Assembly (NCBI GenBank): GCA_026129335.1
Contig: JAHCIH010000008.1
Coordinates: 38,714 to 102,713, forward strand
DNA from: Anaerolineales bacterium
GTDB lineage: Bacteria > Chloroflexota > Anaerolineae > Anaerolineales > UBA11579
DNA length: 64,000 nt
Reading direction: 5' to 3'
Shown here piece by piece: positions 55,374 to 64,000 of the stretch. The notes under the pieces were generated by a model that saw nothing but the letters and a program-made list of their open reading frames with translations, was not told the origin of the DNA and made no database searches. How positions within the stretch are numbered: the stretch's first letter is position 1; each line of letters begins with the position of its first letter. The translations under genes and the position numbers were made by a program.

Positions 55374-55493
55374 TCTCTGTATCCTCCGGTGCGAAATTAT
55401 CCCCGGTCAACCCCGGGGGCAGGCGTATTTGCGCCCATCAGTGTAGCAGAAGTTCCAAATCTCACGAAGTCACCGCGGGTTTCTTTCTTTCGT

Positions 55494-56366
55494 TTAATCT
55501 GCCCCGCCATCGCGGCTTAGATCGTATTGATAGACGGGGAACTGCTCGCCGGTGAACTTGAAGCCCATTTTCTTGTACAGGGCCAGCGAGGGCGCGTTGT
55601 TGTCTTGCGTGTTCACTGTCAGCAGACCCTCATCGCGTTGGATGACGTGCGCCTGCACATCGCGCACCAGAGCCTGGGCGTAACCGCGGCCCTGATAGTC
55701 CGGGTGGGTGGCCAGGCGGGCCAGGTGTGGGCCGCGGGCGCTGTGCGTGCTGATCTGGTAGGCGACGATGCGGCCGTCTTCCTCGATGACTGCGGCCAGG
55801 CCGGCCTGCGAGAAAGCCAGTTCCACCGCCTCCAGGGAATTCTGCCACAGCGGCGAAAAGGCGGCCTGGTCCACCGCGCCGACCGCGGGCAGGTCATCCT
55901 CGGTCATGGGCCGCAGCGCAGGGTACGCGGCGGCGGGAGTGGCGCCGGGGTCCGGGCGCCAATCCAGCACGACCACATCGTGGTCGTTGTAGAACCCGCT
56001 GCCGGTCAGCAGCCGCTGGAACCAGTCGTGCAGCGGGAGCGCCGCCAGTGTGTGAACGGCCATGCCCCTCAGGGCCTTGCGCGCCTCGGGCCAGAGCAAC
56101 TCCCAGGCATCCTGCGGGCGCAGGTGTGTCGCCGTGGCGAACAGGCGCACCCAGGACAAGCCGGGCAGATCGGGCGGGCAGGCCAGGGCGGCGCCAAGCT
56201 GGCCGGAGGTTTCTGCGATCAGATAGGGGGTTTGGCCCAGCCAATCCAACGGCCGGCGCCAGTCCAGATGGCGATGAACGTAGGTCTCGAAATGCAGCAG
56301 ATTGGCCAACCGTCCGCGGTCTGCTTCGATCGCAGGCCGCAGGCTCAGGGCCGCGGGAACAGCCAT
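55494..56366 (-). CDS. GNAT family acetyltransferase
   Basis: A 290-residue protein with a degenerate N-terminal half and a C-terminal GNAT domain: VIEEDGRIVAYQISTHSARGPHLARLATHPDYQGRGYAQALVRDVQAHV, with the acetyl-CoA loop QGRGYA, and LYKKMGFKFTGEQFPVYQYDL at the end. This two-part layout occurs in some tandem-GNAT proteins. Substrate unknown. Confidence 0.82.
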   Translation of the reverse strand: MAVPAALSLRPAIEADRGRLANLLHFETYVHRHLDWRRPLDWLGQTPYLIAETSGQLGAALACPPDLPGLSWVRLFATATHLRPQDAWELLWPEARKALRGMAVHTLAALPLHDWFQRLLTGSGFYNDHDVVVLDWRPDPGATPAAAYPALRPMTEDDLPAVGAVDQAAFSPLWQNSLEAVELAFSQAGLAAVIEEDGRIVAYQISTHSARGPHLARLATHPDYQGRGYAQALVRDVQAHVIQRDEGLLTVNTQDNNAPSLALYKKMGFKFTGEQFPVYQYDLSRDGGAD

Positions 56367-56414
56367 CCCTTTGATTATAACGGATGCCCGCAGGTGGACC
56401 GCGGCAGGGTGGGT

Positions 56415-57107
56415 TTAGGGCTGGTCTTCGGGGTCCAGCAGGGCGGAGAGACCGTCTTTGAGCTCGGCGAGCCTCTCCAGGGAGACAGCTTGCAGGCGCC
56501 GGGCCAGGTCCAGATAGGGGCGGTTTTGCGGGTCGGCAACGAACTCCTGCAGCTCGGCGGGCATCTCCTCCAGCGCCTGGCGGGCGTTCTGGGCGGCGCG
56601 CCACTCGCCGATCGGGCCGGCCTTGTCGGTGAAGGCTTCGATGGGGGTCTGCAAGACCCCGGCCAGCTGTTCCAGTTCCGGCAACGGCACCGGCGTTTCA
56701 CCGTTCTCGTAGCGGCGGATGCGGCTGGCCGAGATGCCGGTGCGTTCGGCGAGGTCCTTCTGGCTCAGGCCGCGGTCACTACGCGCCTGGCGCAGCTGCG
56801 CGCCAATACTGCGATGGCGCAGGGCCAGCAGGGGCCGCGCCTCCGGGCCGGGGCCGGGCAGCGTGCCGGTGTAGGCCAGTTGCTCCGACCAGAAGTGGGC
56901 CACCGGCACATCCAACACGTAGGCGAGCAGCTCCAACTCGGGCAGCGAGGGAGCGCTCTCGCCGCGCTCAATGGCGCCCAGGGTGCTGGCGGAAACGCCG
57001 ATCACCGCGCCCAAATCCTTCATGGATTTGCCGCTGGAGAGGCGCGCGCCGCGCAGCAGGACCCCCAATATCTTGGCGCGCAGTTGCAAAGCTTGGTCTT
57101 CGCTCAT
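56415..57107 (-). CDS. Tandem HTH XRE-family regulator
   Basis: A 230-residue protein with two XRE-type helix-turn-helix domains: the first at about 15-70 (KSMKDLGAVIGVSASTLGAIERGESAPSLPELELLAYVL), the second at about 96-150 (GLSQKDLAERTGISASRIRRYENGETPVPLPELEQLAGVL). A helical C-terminus follows. The target genes are unknown. It lies 19 nt after the 57127 gene on the same strand and may be co-transcribed with it. Confidence 0.85.
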   Translation of the reverse strand: MSEDQALQLRAKILGVLLRGARLSSGKSMKDLGAVIGVSASTLGAIERGESAPSLPELELLAYVLDVPVAHFWSEQLAYTGTLPGPGPEARPLLALRHRSIGAQLRQARSDRGLSQKDLAERTGISASRIRRYENGETPVPLPELEQLAGVLQTPIEAFTDKAGPIGEWRAAQNARQALEEMPAELQEFVADPQNRPYLDLARRLQAVSLERLAELKDGLSALLDPEDQP

Positions 57108-57126
57108 CCCACTAGTCTAAACCATA

Positions 57127-57423
57127 TCAGCGGCCCAGGGTGCCGCTGGGTGGCTTGTTCTCAATAATCCAGATGATGTGCTCGCGGTTGATCGCCATGA
57201 AATCGCTGCGCTTCAGCTCGACCACGCCTTCCGGGTCGAAGATCTGCACCTTGGTGATGGCCACGAAAGGCTCGTTGGAATTGAGCGCATCTTTGATGCG
57301 TTCGTTCTCGCGGGCGTGCAGGTTGCCCTGAATGCGGTTGTGCACGGTTTGGATGATCACCGGGTACTGCACTGTGTTGACCAGGGGGCGAAAGCCGCCC
57401 TGGTCCATGAGGTTGTCTTCCAT
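57127..57423 (-). CDS. Conserved hypothetical protein
   Basis: A 98-residue soluble protein with no recognised motif: an N-terminal segment of mainly beta character (VQYPVIIQTVHNRIQGNLH), then NSNEPFVAITKVQIFDPEGVVELKRSDFMAINREHIIWIIENK. The layout suggests a small beta-barrel or adaptor. It sits between the response regulator gene (17 nt away) and the XRE regulator, all on the minus strand, so the whole cluster to 60354 may be one transcript. Confidence 0.65.
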   Translation of the reverse strand: MEDNLMDQGGFRPLVNTVQYPVIIQTVHNRIQGNLHARENERIKDALNSNEPFVAITKVQIFDPEGVVELKRSDFMAINREHIIWIIENKPPSGTLGR

Positions 57424-57440
57424 GGCTGGCCGCCTTGCGC

Positions 57441-58124
57441 TTAAGGCATCATGTATCCTTCGCCGGAGAGGGTCACGATCAATTGCGGCTTCTTGGGATC
57501 CCGCTCCAACTTTTGGCGCAGGCGGGAGATACTCACCCAGAGAATTTCCTTCTCGTCACTATACTCCGGCCCCCAAACATCGCGCAACAAATCCTCGCCG
57601 CTCAAAATCTTGCCGAAATTGCGGGCAAACTGCAGCAGCAGGCGGTATTCGGTGGCGGAGAGCGAGACGGGCTGTTCCTCCACGGTAACCTCGGCGCGGG
57701 CGTAGTCGATGTGCAGGCCGCCGCGCGAGAAGGTGCTCTCACCGGAACCGGAGCCGGAGCGCGCCGCGCGGCGCAGCACGGCCTTGACCCGGGCGATCAA
57801 CTCGCTGGCCGAGAATGGCTTGACCACGTAGTCGTCCGCGCCCAACTCAAAGGCGCGCAGCTTGTGTTCCTCCTCGCCCTTGGCGGTGAGCATGATCACC
57901 GGCACCTCGGAGAATTCCCGGATGCGTTCGCAGGCCTGGAAACCGTCCATCACCGGCATCATCACATCCAGCAGCACCAGGTCCGGCTTCTGGGCGGCGG
58001 CAATCTCCACCGCCTCGCTGCCGTTGGCGGCTTTGAGGATGGCAAAACCCTCCGTCTCCAGGTTGGCTTCCACCAGGCGCACAAATCGGGGTTCGTCGTC
58101 CACGACGAGTATCTGAACAGTCAC
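57441..58124 (-). CDS. OmpR-family response regulator
   Basis: A 227-residue regulator. The receiver domain has the acidic pair DD (9-10), phosphoacceptor Asp53 (VLLDVMMPVMDG), Thr in VIMLTAKGEEE and Lys in YVVKPFS. The C-terminal winged helix (about 130-227) includes LSATEYRLLLQFARNFGKILSGEDLL and VSISRLRQKLERDPKKPQLIVTLSGEGYMM. Two kinase genes lie upstream on the same strand, the nearer one 2 nt away, so this is the output of that pathway. Confidence 0.93.
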   Translation of the reverse strand: MTVQILVVDDEPRFVRLVEANLETEGFAILKAANGSEAVEIAAAQKPDLVLLDVMMPVMDGFQACERIREFSEVPVIMLTAKGEEEHKLRAFELGADDYVVKPFSASELIARVKAVLRRAARSGSGSGESTFSRGGLHIDYARAEVTVEEQPVSLSATEYRLLLQFARNFGKILSGEDLLRDVWGPEYSDEKEILWVSISRLRQKLERDPKKPQLIVTLSGEGYMMP

Positions 58125-58126
58125 CT

Positions 58127-59371
58127 TTAAGCTCCTTGCTGGGTCGACCGGCGCGGGTTTGATTTTTTGGCGACGCGCGTTTTGGGCAAGCTGATCACAA
58201 ATTCAGCGCCCTTGCCCTTGGCCGACTTCACTTCAATTTTTCCGCCGTGCGCTTTGACGATCTGCTCACAAATATACAAGCCCAACCCGCTGCCGCGCAC
58301 ACCATCTTTATTGTTAGGAGAACGATAAAAACGCTTAAAAATCAACTCTTTTTCAGAAGTTTCTATGCCCGGGCCGGCATCCTTCACCGTAATCTGTACC
58401 TGATTGGCGCTCTCTTTCAGACCAATACGCACCGGTCCACCGGGAGCATATTTGGCGGCGTTGCCCACCAGGTTGTCCAGCACCTGGGTCAGGCGCTTCG
58501 CGTCGCCCTCGACCACGCATTTGGTTCCCCGCCTCCATTGAATATCCAGGTCTGGATAGCGGGCGCGCAGGTGGTGCACATTTTGCGTGATCAGGGCGGT
58601 GAGGTCAACCTCGTCGTGGGCGATATCCAGCGTGCCGGACTGCAGGCGTGAAGAGTCGAGCAGATTATCCATCAGTTCGCTGAGGCGGTCAGCTTCCTCG
58701 TCGATGATGCTGAGGAACTCGTGGCGCGTCTGCGCATCCCACTCGGTGTCTTTGCGCAGCAGGGTCGTGGAATAGCCCTTGATGAAGCCCAACGGAGTCT
58801 TGAACTCGTGCGAAATGGTGGCGACGAAGTCAGACTGCAGCTGGGCCAGGCGGCGCTCCGCCTCCAAATTGCCAATGCGCTCCACCAGGCGCTTGTGCTC
58901 CAGCACCTGGGTCACGTGGGTGGCGATGAAGCCGGCCAGGTTGATCTGATCCTCAGTGTATTCCGGGCCGCCGAAGCGGATGAACACCAACGAGCCGATG
59001 CACTTGCCGCCCAGCAGCAACGGCAGGGCGAGGTAGAAGTGCTGCTCCAGGCGGTCCCGGTTCGGGTCGACCACCGGCTGGTAGAGGAAGTTGCTTTCGT
59101 TCTTGAAGGCTTCGTTGGCCGCCACTTCTCCCCAGGAGAGTTCGGCGGCCGAGGAACGGCCGCGGCCGATGGCGCGGGCGAAGGCCGGTTCCAGCCCGCC
59201 CTGCTCGTTGAGCAGGTAGAGCACCGCATTGTCGAAGATGAACACCGGGCGGGCCAGGCGGACGATCTCGGCCAGAGCCTGGTCCCGATCCAGCGTTTCA
59301 GCCACGATCCGGCTGATGGCATACACCGCCTCAAGCTCATCGGGCTGCAGGCTCTGCGGGCGCTTGCTCAT
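58127..59371 (-). CDS. GAF-domain sensor histidine kinase
   Basis: A soluble kinase of 414 residues. A GAF-like sensor domain covers about 12-155. The HisKA domain has phospho-His188 in [20 protein letters not shown]. The HATPase_c domain follows, with N-box ([14 protein letters not shown]), G1 [12 protein letters not shown] and G2 [18 protein letters not shown]. It has no membrane segment, so it senses an internal signal. The start overlaps the next kinase gene by 4 nt. Confidence 0.92.
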   Translation of the reverse strand: MSKRPQSLQPDELEAVYAISRIVAETLDRDQALAEIVRLARPVFIFDNAVLYLLNEQGGLEPAFARAIGRGRSSAAELSWGEVAANEAFKNESNFLYQPVVDPNRDRLEQHFYLALPLLLGGKCIGSLVFIRFGGPEYTEDQINLAGFIATHVTQVLEHKRLVERIGNLEAERRLAQLQSDFVATISHEFKTPLGFIKGYSTTLLRKDTEWDAQTRHEFLSIIDEEADRLSELMDNLLDSSRLQSGTLDIAHDEVDLTALITQNVHHLRARYPDLDIQWRRGTKCVVEGDAKRLTQVLDNLVGNAAKYAPGGPVRIGLKESANQVQITVKDAGPGIETSEKELIFKRFYRSPNNKDGVRGSGLGLYICEQIVKAHGGKIEVKSAKGKGAEFVISLPKTRVAKKSNPRRSTQQGA

Positions 59372-60354
59372 GTCTCGGAGACGGCGGTCGGGAGGGTGAA
59401 GGAGAAACGGCTGCCTTTGCCGGGGTGGGATTCGACAACCAGCTTGGAGCCGTGCGCCTGAATGATGCGCTGCGCCAGGGTCAGGCCAATGCCCGCGCCG
59501 CCCGCCTTGCGGGTGGTGGAGCCGTCGATCTGGTGGAAGGGCTCGAAGACTTCGTTGATCTTCTCGGAGTCAATGCCTGTGCCGGTATCCATCACCGCCA
59601 GCTCCACCCGCTTGCCCTGCGACTCGGCGTTCAGGTGCACGCGGCCGCGTTCGCGGTTGAACTTAATCGCGTTATCCACCAGCTGGTTCAGCGCCCATTC
59701 CAATTTGTTCACATCGGCCACCACCGGCGGCAGCGAATCCGGCACCTGGTGGGTGAACTTTATCTTCGCTTCGGCGCAGCGGTCCTGGTTGTGCAGGCTG
59801 ATGGTTTGGAACAGCTCGGGGAGCTTCACCGGGCCGGCCTCCAGGTGCAGGCTTTCGACCGTATCGAAGGAAAGGAAGAGCAGGTTGTCGATCAACGTGC
59901 TCAAGCGGCGGTACGACTTCTCCAGCACGCGTATCGCGTTGCGCTGTTCGTCGGTCAGTTCGCCCAGCGCGTTGGCCCCCAACAGGTCGATATAGCCAAC
60001 CATGTGGGCCAACGGGGTGCGCAGTTCGTGTGAGATATTGGAGATGAAGTCGTTCTTCAAGCGGTTGACTTCCGTGAGCTTGTCCAGCGCTTCCTGCAAC
60101 TCAACGGTGCGTTCCTGCACGCGCTCTTCGAGGAACAGGTTGCTCTGGTGCAGCGCTTCCTGCAGCACGGCGATCTGCTCAGTGACGACTGCATCCAGCT
60201 TGCGGCGATCCACCAGGCCAAGCTCGGTGAGCGCCTCGCCCAGGAGGATGCGGTTGCCCGCCTCGCGACGGGCCTGCTGGTGGTCCAAGGCGCGCTTGAG
60301 ATCGGCGCGGGTAAGCAAGCCTTTTTCGACAAGGCTGTCACCCAAACGCGGCAC
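59368..60354 (-). CDS. Histidine kinase with N-terminal MshEN-like domain
   Basis: A 328-residue kinase without membrane segments. Residues 3-26 ([20 protein letters not shown]...Q) and 37-60 ([20 protein letters not shown]...Q) match the paired 24-residue motifs of MshEN domains, which bind cyclic-di-GMP in type II/IV secretion ATPases. A coiled coil follows (62-98), then HisKA with His109 ([15 protein letters not shown]) and a HATPase_c domain with [18 protein letters not shown] and [17 protein letters not shown]. First gene of the two-kinase operon, divergent from gyrA. Confidence 0.87.
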   Translation of the reverse strand: MPRLGDSLVEKGLLTRADLKRALDHQQARREAGNRILLGEALTELGLVDRRKLDAVVTEQIAVLQEALHQSNLFLEERVQERTVELQEALDKLTEVNRLKNDFISNISHELRTPLAHMVGYIDLLGANALGELTDEQRNAIRVLEKSYRRLSTLIDNLLFLSFDTVESLHLEAGPVKLPELFQTISLHNQDRCAEAKIKFTHQVPDSLPPVVADVNKLEWALNQLVDNAIKFNRERGRVHLNAESQGKRVELAVMDTGTGIDSEKINEVFEPFHQIDGSTTRKAGGAGIGLTLAQRIIQAHGSKLVVESHPGKGSRFSFTLPTAVSET

Positions 60355-60558
60355 GAGGACTTCAGGACCTAGCGGGCCGGTGGCTGGGAGTGATCTTTTT
60401 ATCGTCTACCAATCCAACCTCAAAAACGTGCACTGCCAGCAATTCTACAAATCACCCCCCTTACAAGACACTGACAAAAAGTATACATAAGGAAAGGCGC
60501 AAGGCCAAACCGAAGAAAGACCCAGTTGCCGGAAGAAGCGCTGCTACGGGGGCTGGGT

Positions 60559-60564
60559 TATAAT
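60559..60564 (+). promoter_or_regulatory. -10 box of gyrA
   Basis: TATAAT, about 40 nt before the GTG start at 60605. No good -35 was seen. AAGGA 5 nt before the start could serve as ribosome site. Confidence 0.5.
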
Positions 60565-60604
60565 TGAAAATTCGGGCATTTTTAGCAAGGATACAAGGAC
60601 CCCT

Positions 60605-63097
<2,493 letters not shown>

Positions 63098-63120
63098 GCC
63101 GTAAACCTGAGCACAAAAAA

Positions 63121-63150
63121 AGCGGACTGCGAGTGCAGTCCGCTTTTTTA
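63121..63150. terminator. Bidirectional intrinsic terminator after gyrA
   Basis: Stem AGCGGACTGC (63121-63130) with GCAGTCCGCT (63135-63144), loop GAGT, A run on the left and T run on the right. It lies between gyrA and the convergent small membrane gene. Confidence 0.93.
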
Positions 63151-63166
63151 TTTTGCAAGCAATAGC

Positions 63167-63382
63167 CTAGAAGGGGATGGCGATGGCCCCGGTAATCAAC
63201 AGGGCAAAGGCGCCGATGAGCAGCACCATCAGGAAAAACATCAGCGAGATGATGAAGCGCTGGCCCGGCGTCATGCCCAGGAAGCCGGGCTCTTCATCCG
63301 GGGTCAGTTCCAGCTTGGCCTCTTCCTCGACCTCATCGAGGAAAGTCTGCACCTCGTCCTCTTTCAAAAAGTCATCCAGCAT
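63167..63382 (-). CDS. Small single-pass membrane protein
   Basis: 71 residues from ATG 63382, an acidic N-terminal half (MLDDFLKEDEVQTFLDEVEEEAKLEL region) and one hydrophobic helix near the C-terminus (IISLMFFLMVLLIGAFALLI). No family recognised. It lies between the gyrA terminator and birA. The in-frame ATG at 63400 adds six residues. Confidence 0.65.
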   Translation of the reverse strand: MLDDFLKEDEVQTFLDEVEEEAKLELTPDEEPGFLGMTPGQRFIISLMFFLMVLLIGAFALLITGAIAIPF

Positions 63383-63427
63383 TGTTCGCTCCCAGTACAA
63401 ACAAGTGTAGTGCTTTTCAGGCGCCTG

Positions 63428-64000
63428 TCAAACGCCAGGCAGGATGCGTATTTCGCCGGCCTGGAAGGCGCGCTCCTCGCCGCCGTCCAGCCGCAGCCGC
63501 AGGCTGCCGTCCGCGGCCAGGCCGAGCAGCTCGGCCGCCACGGCTTCGCCGCCGGCCTGCAAGTGCACGCGCCGGCCGCGGTAGGCCAGGCGACCTTCCC
63601 AGGCCTGCAGCAGTTCTTCGCCCGCCAAGCGAGGCTGCCAGGCCAGCGCGCTTTTCAGTACGGCGCGCAGCAGGCCGCCGGGATCCACCGCCCGGCCTAG
63701 CTCGGCTTCCACGCAGGTCGCCGGGAAATTGAGCGCCTCGGCAGGCGGCACGGAGGAAGCTGCAAGGTTGATGCCAATCCCCAGAATGAGCGCAGTCAGC
63801 GCACCCCCCATCCAATGCGCCTCGGCCAGTACGCCGCAGGTCTTCTTCCCACCCAGCAGCACATCGTTGGGCCATTTGATTTCGGGCGCCAGGCCCATCG
63901 CCTCCAGGGCCTCGCAGACCGCCAGCGCCCCCAGGCCGGAGAGCCGGGCGATGGCCGCCGGGTCGAAGCCGGCGGGCAGCGGCAGCAGCAGGCTGGCGGC
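63428..64000 (-). CDS. birA: Biotin--[acetyl-CoA-carboxylase] ligase, C-terminal part
   Basis: The window ends inside this gene; 191 residues of the C-terminal part are visible. It has the biotin-ligase block PEIKWPNDVLLGGKKTCGVLAE, followed by GIGINLAAS and a C-terminal SH3-like domain (GRRVHLQAGGEAVAAELLGLAADGSLRLRLDGGEER). It attaches biotin to the carboxyl carrier of acetyl-CoA carboxylase. The N-terminus and any HTH domain lie beyond 64000. Confidence 0.9.
   Translation of the reverse strand, partial: AASLLLPLPAGFDPAAIARLSGLGALAVCEALEAMGLAPEIKWPNDVLLGGKKTCGVLAEAHWMGGALTALILGIGINLAASSVPPAEALNFPATCVEAELGRAVDPGGLLRAVLKSALAWQPRLAGEELLQAWEGRLAYRGRRVHLQAGGEAVAAELLGLAADGSLRLRLDGGEERAFQAGEIRILPGV

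Noticed and set aside
55527..57167. A 546-codon plus-strand frame opposite the GNAT and XRE regulator genes
   Set aside because: It runs antisense through two recognisable genes and has no domain of its own.

Overview
The window is a GC-rich bacterial chromosome segment. Several traits suggest a member of the Chloroflexota, probably an Anaerolineae-like lineage. There are many lipoproteins with Thr/Pro-rich linkers, LysM/M23 and NBR1-type Ig surface proteins, a split gat locus (gatA and gatB about 16 kb apart), and several near-leaderless promoters. This placement is inferred from gene content; no rRNA gene is present to confirm it. No tRNA, rRNA or CRISPR array was found.

Layout. 1-5.7 kb: gatA, then an AT-richer BglII/BstYI-type restriction-modification pair, then two DNA-alkylation repair glycosylases (AlkX-like and AlkD-like) and a YjbR protein. 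5.7-7.6 kb: xseA-xseB and a HIT protein. 7.7-14.7 kb: a four-gene surface-lipoprotein operon on the minus strand, preceded by a promoter, a 20-codon leader peptide and an apparent transcription attenuator. 14.8-31 kb: thiolase, 3-hydroxyacyl-CoA dehydrogenase, acyl-CoA dehydrogenase and an acyl-CoA synthetase (fatty-acid or butanoate-type metabolism), mixed with gatB, membrane enzymes, a beta-helix lipoprotein, ung and small regulators. 31-37 kb: an SPFH protein, a MarR-controlled ABC exporter, and the translation-factor genes for threonylcarbamoyl-AMP synthase, prmC and prfA.

38.4-39.8 kb: a complete IS110-family element sits in a dispersed palindromic repeat. Its 5' non-coding segment carries all the parts expected of a bridge RNA: two structured loops whose guides match the element ends and the insertion site, and a -35/-10 promoter that forms only when the two ends are joined. 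This is the most striking object in the window. A GIY-YIG nuclease gene at 17.5 kb lies between inverted copies of the same repeat family.

39.8-64 kb: sbcC, osmC, a tandem trio of LysM-M23 lipoproteins, a fused formiminotransferase-cyclodeaminase, a CapA lipoprotein, dcd, thrB-thrC-comEA, DUF554, a DsbA-like protein, a two-kinase/one-regulator signalling operon whose second kinase begins with an MshEN-like (c-di-GMP-binding type) domain, gyrA with an unusual quinolone-region sequence, and the catalytic part of birA running off the end.
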